Shown: positions 37,162 to 48,665 of the stretch, one piece after another
Layout: each line of letters starts with the position of its first letter
How positions within the stretch are numbered: position 1 is the stretch's first letter
Assembly: GCF_008728515.1 (NCBI RefSeq)
Contig: NC_044996.1
Span: 131,038,923-131,102,922 of the forward strand
DNA: 64,000 bases
Reading direction: 5' to 3'
Source of the DNA: Papio anubis
Taxonomy: Eukaryota; Chordata; Mammalia; Primates; Cercopithecidae
Notes under the pieces: model-generated
Told to the model about the DNA's origin: nothing
The model's database searches: none
What the model saw: only the letters and a program-made list of their open reading frames with translations
Made by a program: the position numbers and the translations under genes

Positions 37162-37175
37162 GAAAGGTATCTTGA

Positions 37176-37560
37176 GTTATCTTCTTAGAAATCATACGTA
37201 ATTATGCTCCTTTTCTGCTTAAAAACCTTGATTGCCTTCCTGTTACCTGTGGTTAAATCTATGCTTCAATAATCTTCTTTACACTGTGGCCTTAACTAAC
37301 TTTATGCTGTAGGCTTATCTTCTATGATTTCCCCCTTTTACTTCCTCTAGATATACTCATCTTTTATTATCCCCCAAACTAGCAATGCTCTTTCCAGATG
37401 TGGACAGTTCTCTATCTTTAATTCTCCTTTTCATTCATTGAACACCTATTTGTCTCTCAAGACCAAATTCAAGCACCTCCTCTTTTATAAAGCCTAGAGC
37501 TACTTCTTTTTCCCCCTCAGTGAACTGAGTTCTCCTGTATCAATGGCCCTCTAGAGAAAA
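37176..37560 (+). mobile_element. L2 LINE fossil, second part
   Basis: Continues the L2 interrupted by the twin-primed L1: CTTTCCAGATGTGG, 'CTCTCAAGACCAAATTCAAG' and CACCTCCTCTTTTATAAAGC are L2 3' end blocks. Confidence 0.6.
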
Positions 37561-38635
37561 ATAAAGGTCATCACTATTAGTGGATACCTTAGTTAGCCCC
37601 CCTAGTCTTTTGTAAAGATTTTTGGTTCACTGCCTCATAATCTGGGAGAATCCTGAACTTGAGAACTATTCTTCAATTTTCTTGTAAAGCTGGAAGATGA
37701 GGCTCAAGAGGAGAGTTTTAGAAGATGCCCAACCACAGACTCCACTGGTTGGAAGGAAGTATGGGCCATAACCATGAAGTGAACCTGATATTACGTTAGC
37801 AGTCAGAACTCCCTGGCAATCCAGGTATATCCAATATTATCAACATGTATGATTTATGCGCCTTTGGTTTTATTTACTGAACACTGCAGACACTGAGTGG
37901 GAGAGTGCCTTAGGCCGGGGATTCTATTTGGATAAGTTAGATGCCAATATCCATCTGTGTTCAGTATTAGGCATGGAAAAGAAAACTTTTTATAAATGGG
38001 ATATTGGTACTGAAACAGTGGTAAAGTAGAAGAAGGTGGGATAGTAAAGTTGCAGGTTAGAATGCTGATAAGGTAACAATTCTCCTTTGAATCACCCTGT
38101 ACTTTGTACTTAGTGCAGTGTCCTATGCATAATAAATGCGTGATACATGTCTACATGTAAATAAATCCACTTGCTCAACATTAAATATTTATTAAGCTCC
38201 TAGATAAACAGAAAATGCACAAAAACCTGGGGCTTCAAAGATGAATTCAGTTCAACCTGTAATAGAAAGGGCAGTAGCTATGTTACAAATATATTCAATA
38301 AAGTATTGCAGATGGAGAATGAGTGTCCCTGTTGTCATTTTCTAATGACTTATACTCCCCTCCATCCAAGGAAAGATAGTGTTTGTCCAAGTCCTATTTG
38401 GCAACAGAATAACTTTTTCTTCCCCTACATAACAAGAATGATAAAATTCTGGCTGTTTTCTTTTCAAGAAAATGCAGTAAGGAGTCAAATGAGATAATAC
38501 ATATGAAAGGACTTCATGAAATTTAAGTGAATCACAATTATTAGCAGATAATAATTTAATAACTTAGTTCAGTTCTTAATATTCAAGTTTGCATTGGTAC
38601 AGATTCTGAGATTAAGGATTAGTATTGTCAATTTT
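37561..38635. other. GLRA2 intron 2, unique sequence
   Basis: Nothing recognised. Confidence 0.4.
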
Positions 38636-39010
38636 TAAGTTTACTTGATGAATGTCTATTGACAACCTACCTACTGTCAAGTGTTGGAGATACAATGTAG
38701 AATGAGATAAGCTCAATCCTAGCCTTCTTGAACTAATCTAGGATGGAAAGAAATAGAGAAGCAACTAATCATAAGATAGACTCTAGACTGATCACGTAGG
38801 AAAGGTTGGGATTTGTAGTTTAAGAGAGGCTTTCTAGAGGAAATGACATTAACCTGAAGTCTGAGTAGAGAGTAAGCTGTTGGAAAGACAGGCATGGTAG
38901 AGAGAAATGCAGGTGCCAAGCACCAGAAATAAAAGGTTTGAGGAATGGCAAATGGGGCATCGAGGCTGGAACATAGAGTGGGAAGGTGTGGCTAGAGATG
39001 TGGAATGAAG
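38636..39010 (-). mobile_element. ancient interspersed repeat, possibly L2-related
   Basis: Resembles the 'GGAGATACAATGTAGAATGA' and 'GGCTGGAACATAGAGTGGGA' type blocks of old mammalian repeats. Family uncertain. Confidence 0.4.
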
Positions 39011-39986
39011 ATGTTGAAATTGACAACATATATTCTTGGCTTTCCCACTTGTCTCATTTCCTCACTCTCTTATATGTCTCCCCTGATTGCTTATTCTTAA
39101 TAAATCTCTTTTGCACAGGGTCTGCTTCTTGGAAACTCAACCTCAGATAGATGTAGTAAAGCATCTAAACATAGAAACCTTTGTGAGGCATGTGCAAGTG
39201 TATGCACTTTATCCAAAGTGATGAGAAGGCCTAGGAGAGTTTCAAGGGTCATGAGAGACCTAGAATATCAAGGATACTAGTATTTTGAGCTCTGCACTCC
39301 CTTGGGTGACAGCTCAGCTTGCTTTTTCTGTGCATTCAGATAAAGATATAGCCAATCAGGCACCCCAGAGCAGCTGCACTATGGATTTTCTATAAAAAGT
39401 ACAGGAGTTTATTTCTGATCTTAGCTTTCCTTTATGATCTATTTATTATCCCATCTTTATTTCTTTGCCTTCTTTGCACCTGCCACATCACCCATCAAAA
39501 ATCAATAATATTTTTTAAAGGTGTCATTCTGTGATGTATATAGCATATTACATGATGTCACTGATGGACACTTTTTGTTAATACCCTCAAGTGCTTTGCT
39601 TTATCACTGAAGTGGATAATTTATTCCGGCATTTATATGAAAAGCTGGACACTGAGAGGGTACCTGCTTGTTTGAGACTTTATGTATACACGGTTTGTTA
39701 TGGCACATATTGTTAGCACATGGCTCCAAATTTTTATGTAATAATTATATTCTTTTCAATCTGTGAGGGAATGAGAGAGGCCCCATGATGAAGGAATAAC
39801 TCAATCATGAAAGCTTCACGTGTCAATCCATTCTTACTGAGCTTCACAAAGATTCCTTCAGCCAAAGTACAGTGCTGTTAACTATACCTTGGCACCTCTT
39901 AAATGAACTCATTTTGGGGAATGGAGGTGCTATAGAAGACTTTTTACCCAGGAGCCATTTGCAAACCGAGTTTCAACTGTAGGCAG

Positions 39987-40027
<41 letters not shown>

Positions 40028-41076
40028 CATGTGTAATTATCCTATTTGCAGAGCTGGTTGACAAGTAGAATTGTGCGGTTTTCTCCTTGAGATAAGTGTA
40101 TTCTTTTGCCAAGGAAATCCTTTTCTTAATGGGGTTTAAGATATTTGCCCCAAGTCACAAATTCATACACTCTGCGGAAAGCCCTGCATGTTATAAACTT
40201 TGTTGGCATTCAGGAGATCTATGGAACAGGAAGCCGCCTGCTGGGTTTTAAGTGGGAATATTTGCTCAGAATATTTGATTAAAGGATGCACTTAAATGAG
40301 GCATATGTGCATGATAAACAAACGTGAGTCAGAAACTTGGGGGAAATAAAAGGAACACATATTCCAGACTGTGGATAATTCCTTTTATGTTGGGAGAGCT
40401 CGATAAAATATATCTGATAATATAGGATTAGTTTGATAAAGATCAGGTTAAGCATGCCACTGGTTACAGGGTGGGCATGGATTCTAGGAAATGAAATAAT
40501 ATTTCAGATAAAATAAATACTGAATAGTATGGCAACCTTATTAACAAACTGTGACCTTAAATTTTGGAGAGAACAGGTAGCGTGGCATTCATCTATTTAA
40601 AAAGGCCTCTGAAAAAAGTGAAATTTTCAGTGCCGGGGCTTCCTATTCACAAGGCATGACCCTGGGCATATGTAACATTTCCTTTCAAACAGGGATGATG
40701 TCTTAAATTTTTATATTTTGGGAAGACACTGTATATACTTCCTTTGGAAAGCAAATTTCAGGATTCCAAAGAAAATCTTATCCTCTTGTTCATATTCCTT
40801 GACATCTGTAATAATTCAGCAAAGCCACTTTCTCATACCCCAATATCTAATGACACCATCTGTGCCTTGGAAATGGAGAAGCTGTGACCCTGGAAGCAAA
40901 TGATAGCAAAGGATCTAAGTCAGGCACTCAGACTATATAAAACAAAATTCGAAGTCAAAGTAAGCAAATGTGTGCCTGCCCAAATAACTTCTTTATAGTT
41001 AACCTTTATTCAGTTCTTCTTCAAGATGCAGTGTATCTGAGACTGCCAACCTCAATCAAAAGACAAAGTTAATCAG
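39011..41076. other. GLRA2 intron 2, unique sequence with a 36-base A run
   Basis: Only a pure poly-A tract (39987-40022) stands out. No repeat body is recognisable next to it. Confidence 0.4.
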
Positions 41077-41470
41077 TGCTGTGGTTTTAATGTACCCCCC
41101 CAAAGATCACGTGTTGAAAATTTAATCCCCAATTCAATAATGTTGAGAGGTGATGCCTCTAAGAGATGATTCGGTCGTGAGGGCTGTGCCCTCATTAATG
41201 GATTAATGTCATTGGCATGGGAGTGGGTTAGTTCTCATTGGAATGGCTTCCTGATAAAAGGATGAATTCAGTTCCCTTCCCCTTCCTCCTTATGCCCTCT
41301 TGCCCTTCTGCTTTCTACCGTGGGGTGTTTCAGCAAGAAGACCCTCGCCAGATGCAGGCTCCTCAGTCTTGGACTCCTGAGCCTTCAGAACTGCAAGAAA
41401 TAAATCTCTATTCTTCAAAATTACCCAGTCTGTGGTATTTTATCATAGCAACACAAAATGCACTAAGACA
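41077..41470 (+). mobile_element. ERVL-MaLR solo LTR (MSTA/MSTB-like)
   Basis: Clear MST LTR blocks: TGAGGGCTGTGCCCTCATTA, GGAGTGGGTTAGTTCTCATT, GCCTTCAGAACTGCAAGAAA then AATAAATCTCTATTC and a TAGCAACACAAAATGCACTA end. No retroviral genes attached. Confidence 0.9.
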
Positions 41471-43356
41471 ACTGGTATCCCATTATCTGTGGGCTGTACA
41501 GTGGAATACTAGCAATGCTAATGTCATCACTGTGGATACTTTGTCTCAAATAAAGGATTAGTTTGATATAGAATGTGTAGGGGCTCCATCACATGTGTAA
41601 AATAAACGACATGATTCAGGAGCCACTGATTAAGTCTAAGGTGGCTTACTATTTCCCTACCTCTACTCTGTTATTTATCTCTTCCTAAGAGCCTGGAGTG
41701 AGACGAAGGAAGACAAAAAATCATGCTTGCTTACTTGACAAACACTCTCAGAGAAAGCATGGGGGGGAAACTAGTAATTTAAAAGTTAAATATATATTAT
41801 ATTTAAGAATATCTATATGTAATCATCCTTTCCCCAAGACATTTAGTGATATTTCAAAGACATTTCATTTTCTGCATCCATCTTCATTGCAAACAATTTT
41901 CAATAGTTTTTCCTGGAAATTTATATATTGAAGTATATGAAACATTATCATTTTTAAGCAGAGAAACTTAGAATGATTTAATACTAATAAATAGGAAGTT
42001 AATCTTAAATCTGCACAAGTTATTTAAGATAAATATTGCATGATTTCCATTTTAAATGAGATTTTTAGTATAGAATTAAATTTTTTAAATTTCATTGCAA
42101 GGAAGTGATGGAAAAAATATTCTCAGCAAATGAGTGGAAATTGCACAACTATAAGACTTCCCCATTTCTGAAAGCTGCCTGAAAAAGAAGATAGCAATCC
42201 AAAAGAAAATTCTTCATACAGATATGAAACTTTGTCATATACTGCCGAAGAAATGTCTCTAGTTCAAGGTTAAAGATCACTTGTTTAAATGTATTTATTA
42301 TTTGTCAGCTTTGTAAATCATAAAGACTAAAACAGTAGGTGATTATTAGTTCCAAGTATTTTGATGTATTGACTAATTTCTCTATGCTTTTCAAAATGCC
42401 ACTGTTTATTTATTCATTCATGTAGATGAAGCAGGAGAAAAATAGACTGCAATAATATTCTAACTTGTAGAGTAATTCTCTTGTGGCATCATAATGCTAA
42501 TGTTGAACATATATCAAAATGAAAGCCTCATTTACTGAATGCCGGACCCTTCTCACTCTTATGAATAATCTCTTTCTAGCAAATTATTATATTTTATGTA
42601 TATTTAAGTTCCCCATCATCATCATCATCTATTTTCATGGCAAAATTTGTTTAGGTTTCTGGATTTGACCAAAACTACATTTTCCAAGGTATTCCATTAA
42701 ACACTGGCTCTCCAGGATGTTACTCATGATAAGAAATCTGTGATCAAGTGAACATCAGGCAAACCCCGGCGTAAAAAAGTTTTTAAAATACTTATTTGTG
42801 TACTTAGTTTTACTACATATTTTCTCACAATTTTTAATATGCAAATGGATATTAGGTCTCTCTCAGAGGATGTTTTGCAGAATTTCCTATACTTACTTTA
42901 CATTTAAAAACTTATATCAGAGAACATTTCATGGACTAGAATTTTGGGAAACATCTTTGGCCAGACGCTGAATTAAAGAAACTTGATAGCTACATTTCCC
43001 AGAAGCAGCCTTTGTACATGAATTTGCTACCTCCAAACCAAGAGCAAGGCAAAAATTGTAATAGCTTATTTCTTCAGTAATCGCCTCATAAGTTTCCAGG
43101 GTCTTCCCTGCAATAACAGTTCTTGAAATATTGGGAGTTGAAATAAGGTAGAGGCAACTGTGAAAAATGCTGGACAGAATTAATAATTTCCCAGAAAGGA
43201 AACATTATCTCAGAAGACTGGGTGCATCCAAGTTCTCTGGGTAAGTCAACAATTTACAAAAGGACATACCCAAAGATATTAATTTAGGCTATTAGAAACA
43301 GGGACCATCAAAGTTAGAAATGAAGTAAACAGACATCTTGTTCTAAGTCTTTTTCT

Positions 43357-43388
<32 letters not shown>

Positions 43389-43665
43389 TTTGCAGATAAC
43401 AAAAGTGACTCCCAGAGAGGTTAAGTGGCATACTCCAGGTCATAATTGTCAAAACTGGAGTTAAAATCAGGCCTCATGAGTCTCAATTTAGGTATTTTTT
43501 TCCTCTTGTGGGATTTTCCCCCCTTCATTCCGTAAAACAACATGGGCACATAGGATCTTGGGAAAAAAAGTACTATAAAGAAGGTATCATCCTTCTGATA
43601 TAGGGGCAAAAATGTCTTATTCTAGTCCTGTAGGTCTTAACCTGTAGGGAGTAATGACTTCGTTA
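41471..43665. other. GLRA2 intron 2, unique sequence
   Basis: Holds a (CTTTT)n/T-rich tract at about 43352-43393 and a short (ATC)n at about 42617-42630. Otherwise nothing seen. Confidence 0.4.
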
Positions 43666-43669
43666 AAGT

Positions 43670-44590
43670 TGTAAACTTAAAATAAAATCCTAAGCCCCTA
43701 CTGACTGAATAGACCCTCTTGTAGCCAATGGGACTCCAGAAAAACCTTTAAATTGAGTTCCCAGCCACAATGGGACAGGAGGTTAGACACAGTTCATTAT
43801 ACCTCCTCTCTTTTGGGGTTTAGACACAACAACTGATGAGCACTAATATTAAAGTAGAGATCATAAGACTGACAGAACGGACTCTTTGTGGCAATGAGAT
43901 ATGAAATTTTATACAGGACCTAAAACCATGCTAGGCAAGGGGTAAGTCATGCACCCCTACACTTAAAGAATAAACTGTGTTCTAACTGCCACAAAGTTTT
44001 TTTTTTTTTTTTTTTCTCTAGCAGTTAAATAAGGACTGGTCTCAAGCAATATTAAAACAATTACAACTCATCCAGTTCACAGAGGCTGACTAACTGATCC
44101 CCTGTTCCATCAACCATAACTACAGCTTTGACGGGACAAGAGACTGATGTCAGTAACTTTCTCCTAATAAGACCACGAACCATGGACTGATGATTCTGGC
44201 TGGTTTACAGAGATCACTCTTGCATGCCTCTGTGTCCCAAAAAGGCCTTTTGACATATAGGCTTTAATTGTAAGACATTTAAATATTAAGTCTCCACCTC
44301 AAAGTGAACATGGGTTATATGTTACATGCATGTTTACTTTATACACATGCATCAGAACCACCTTTGTGAATATTCATAGCCTTCTGTAACCTGTTGAATA
44401 TGTATGTTTAGCCAACCTGTTCAACCTAAAGTTCCTATCCCAACCACTCCTCCTTTGAAGTGCCTGTCTCTAGTCTTATCCAAAGACATGCTTCCCAGGC
44501 TGCAGGATGATCACCTTGAAGACTATAACCCTTTACAAGAAATAAAGTCTCCTTTCCTTTTCCAAATTTATAGATTTAAGTTGACAAAAT
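43670..44590 (+). mobile_element. probable ERV1 solo LTR (MER34/MER66-like)
   Basis: Shows the LTR layout TGT...ACA, with CTAAGCCCCTACTGACTGAA near the start and AATAAAGTCTCC (44541) about 45 bases from the end. A T-run at about 43998-44016 interrupts it. No target duplication confirmed. Confidence 0.5.
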
Positions 44591-47500
44591 GAATACTCCA
44601 AGATCCCATCATCCATATATTCTGTAGATGGAGAGGTGTGGGGCCCAGGATTTGCCTTTTTAACCAGACTCTCAGGTGGCTCTGAAGCAGGTCTTCTGAA
44701 AAATGTAGCTTGAGATACACATCTGGTTGATTGTTAATTTTGGTATTAAATCCTAAATCCTTTGATTTGACACACTACATACAACGCTTATGTAATAAAC
44801 CAGAGTTAATTCAAAGGAAAAAGTAGAATATGAGAAATCCATTGTGAGCACTGTACATTATACTTATAAATTTTCCTGAATCACATCATCTAACTTAAGT
44901 TTGGTTTGCCAAATGTGTGTCTCATTCACTTTTCAGAGACTCTGAGGTTCAAATATAAATAAACAGATCCCTTGTTTTCTGAATGCATTTATTTGGGTGG
45001 TGGGAAATGGGCAAAATGCTTTTTCTAGTAAAAGCCTGATAAAAGAAATCTTGACTGTCTTGTTGGTCATGAAGTGGTTCTTAGAAATCAACATTTTGAA
45101 GTATTTAAATGCAAATAAATTAGAAGAAGATACATTATATTACCTTCTATGTACATTTGGTTTTAAAATGAAGTAAAAATTGTGCGGTAAAGTAGTCCTG
45201 GGCTTTTCCTAACATAGGAGAATTGCCAAGATAAGTAGCTGTATTACAACTGTGATAATCAAACCAGCCAAGGAGTGGGAAATGAGCAACTGTTCCCAGA
45301 ACTCTCCATTTCCTAGAAATGCACACTACTCTGCCCCTGGTCTTCATGCCTTTTTAACCCCTTACCCAATCTTTTCTTCTAACACCCTTTCTCCAGATCT
45401 ATGCAGAACAAAAGAGCATGAAGGGAAAGAATTTATCTGATAAATGCTTCCCCAGAGAGACTTGGCATTAAGTCTTCTGCTCAAATCCAAACCCACAACA
45501 TATCCCAGCATGGGGAGCCTGGAGGGAATTACTGTAGGGACGAGCACGTTAATATTAGCAAATATATTCAATCAGACAGAAAGGAAACTGTATTAATTAC
45601 TTTCATATGCTCCACAGGAAGATCTCTTTTTCTTTCTCCCTCCCGTCTCTATCCCTCATTTTTTCCTTTCTCTCTTTCTCTCCCCTCTGTCTCCTCCTGT
45701 CTCTCTCCCTTTATTTCTAGTGTCTCCTCCCTTTCCTCCCCATCTTGCACCCTCCCCGCTTCCTTCCTTCTTTCTCTCGCACACACATATACACCAATCC
45801 ATTTATTGCACATCTTCCTGTTTTCTGTTTAGGAGACAGAACAATCACATTACACTGTATTTCTCTCTCTTCTCTGCTTTTGGGGATAGCACTTATCTAT
45901 TAGGATAATATATCCAAATGGTCTCCAAACTGATCAAAGACGGCTTACTAAATTTGTCATCAGTGTTGGAGATGTCTGCTCAACCACCTGAATGGTGAGG
46001 GGTGAGTTTGCTCATAAGTTGACATTTGTGCTGGTTGTCTTCCATTTCCCCACCCCAACTCCTCTCTTCTATTCTCTGTACCCTAGGAAGCTGTCCTTCA
46101 GGGTTTGTATCAGTGGGCTCCCTTGCTCTCTGTTAGTTGAATCTGGCTAATGAAAGGCTCCCACAGGAGAAAAGAAAACAGGAGGAGGGCAAGGTCTGGA
46201 TATTTATTCTCAGGCTTACTTCCTGCTAGGATAGCACAAATTGACTACATTCCTCCACAGGTTTCATTAGGTGACCCTTCTATATAGCTGCCTTCACCAG
46301 GTTCTGGTAATCACTCCCTCCCTGCTTCTTCAGTTTTGTTGACAGTCCCTGAATACTACACTCTCCCTTTAAGGGTTGTTTTTTTCTCTCACGCCATTGA
46401 AATGTGTGGTCTCTTTCCTGCAAAGATCCTGGATAATAAGCATTCAACCTACAAATTATATTCCAGTTTTTATTTAAGTGAGATAGTAAGAACTGACATT
46501 TGAAAGCTTAAATTTCTATTTACCACTCTATACTTAGCACCTAATAATGGTGCCTGGCACATGGTGACTAGTCACTAATTATTTATTAAAAGATTTAACA
46601 AATTAACTGTGTGTTTAGACTCAAATATAAAGATGTAAAACTATTACATGTAATTTTTTGTACCTACATTTATACTCCCTTGCCACAAATTTATTATATT
46701 GCTTTGACAGTGCATAGGTAAGTGTAGTTTTTCTTCCCCACAAGAAAATATGTTCCACCCTCATCAGAAAAAAAGAAAAAACAGAAAACAAGAGTTATCC
46801 GTCATATACATACTTCACAGATGGTGAAGATGCCTTTTCTCAAATGATAATTGCCTATGGACTTTTCATACTTTTACTGAATCCAGAATTTATTTTGCCC
46901 TTTGGATGAGTATGCAGAGCCACTATTTGGTGTATCATATTAATAATGGAATGATGGGTACACAAACCATAGCACGAGTCAAAGAAAGGGTCCAGCTTCT
47001 CTCTCTTATATTTGCCTCATAACCACTTTGTTGGCTGGCCAAACTAGACTCCAAATGAGTAACCTAGTGACTTTGTTCTTACATGTACTGCACACATTAG
47101 AATATCCATTGAGGCCTATGCCTTTTGCTCATATGCTTCCTTTAGTGGCTTCTGCATGGCTGAAAGTGTCTGTAATCAGTCATAAGTGTGCAGAGTAGCT
47201 CTCTCAGGAAAGAAGTCAATGAGCAAACGCTTCACGCAACAGTCAGGACAGCATCCTAGGCATTAATTCCAAAGAGAGCCCAGAATGCTTCCAAAGACCT
47301 TGTTATTGAGGCTTCATCAAACACAGTTCAATTTTTAAGACCCTGTTCCACAACGGCTGATGCAACATAGCAAGAAAATTATCCGACACCATCAAGAACA
47401 AACAAATGACTTTTTTTTTTTTCTTATTCTAAACCTAACTGCCCCAACTGAACACATTATACTGTCCATTCATTAAGCACCAAGAGACCTGAATATTGTT

Positions 47501-48245
47501 GCCGTCTAAGTCTCAGATTATCAGCAAAATTGACTGAATTATCCTTCAGGACATGGAGGACCAGCAAGCTCTATAAACTAAGGATAAAATATTTAAGTTC
47601 ATTCAATAATGAAAATTAAGGATATGGGGTCACCCAGAATCAATCAAGGAGCAATGCAGTACTTTCTCAAAGACTAAAAAAATTATGGGCTTCCATTTCT
47701 GGTGCACTTAACCTGCCATGTTGTGAGACCAAATGCTCTCTTTTAAATACTTATTTTAAAATAGGAAATCATTTCAGTACTATTGTGCAATGAACCTTGC
47801 AACTATAGTAACTGGACAAGAAAAACACATCAGAAATGGCAGTCATATTATCTTCAGTTAAATTTAAGGTCGTCCTTTATAGGACTAAGTTAAATTTGTT
47901 CTATTTCTCTTACTTGGTTTATTTTTTAAAATGAGTCCAAGAAAATAATCAGAGATGGGATTTGAATGTGTAAAGATAATTCCCTCCCACAAATGGCTCC
48001 CTCTTTGTTTTCTATTTAGGAATATGAAATAGTCATTTTAGGTTGGAAATTTCCCCACCGAACTAATAAAAGGAAAACCAACTGAGGCATATGACATCTA
48101 CATTATGGGTACTCTGGTAGGAATCTGAGATGCCCGAATTTCTCTAACTTGTTTCTTCCATTTAGAAAATCAAGCAGCTGTTTTCACAATACACAGTAAG
48201 TGTTGACTATAAAAGAAAAATGGAGGAATTGCAATAATAATTCAA
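44591..48245. other. GLRA2 intron 2, mostly unique
   Basis: Includes a MER20-like scrap at about 44630-44715, a long pyrimidine tract at about 45617-45790 and a MIR-like trace at about 46540-46600. No gene recognised. Confidence 0.4.
45617..45790 (+). repeat. CT-rich polypyrimidine tract
   Basis: About 170 bases almost entirely C/T on the plus strand, i.e. a purine-rich stretch in the GLRA2 transcript. Confidence 0.8.
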
Positions 48246-48460
48246 ATTATCTGTATATTAGTAACAGCTGAAAACAAATAATTCACGCTCATGGTATCAT
48301 TTGATCCTCAGTACAACCCAAGTGAGGTAGGTAAAGGCCGAAGAAAATCTGAGGCACAGATAGGTGAAGACATCTTTTCTCAAAAATGGCTGAACCAGGA
48401 CATGAACATAGGTCTTCTGGATCCAAGTTCAGGGCTCTTTCCACTATACTACCCTGTCAC
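48246..48460 (+). mobile_element. MIR SINE fossil
   Basis: Contains 'ATTTGATCCTCAGTACAACC', 'GAGGCACAGATAGGTGAAG' and 'TTCAGGGCTCTTTCCACTAT', in MIR order. Confidence 0.85.
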
Positions 48461-48593
48461 TATGGAATAAAAGTCATGCTGACAGACTTATTGGAATATG
48501 CTTTACCAGGGCACATTAGAATGCTGTAGATGCCCTCTTGATGCCACTTCAAATCCCCAAAAAACCTTGTGGGTCCACAGTAGGAGCCTAGTA

Positions 48594-48665
48594 TATACAA
48601 ATGTGTTGATTGGTGTTCATACAGCACACAAAAGTTGTATGAACACCAACAAACACATTTGTATA
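48594..48665. repeat. near-perfect 30-bp inverted repeat, 12-nt loop
   Basis: Arms 48594-48623 and 48636-48665 pair at 28 of 30 positions, with the two mismatches adjacent. Size and shape resemble a pre-miRNA or a tiny palindromic DNA transposon. TA dinucleotides stand at both ends. Confidence 0.9.

Noticed and set aside
39987..40022. 36-base A run as a retroposon tail
   Set aside because: No recognisable body or target duplication beside it. Kept only as a simple repeat.
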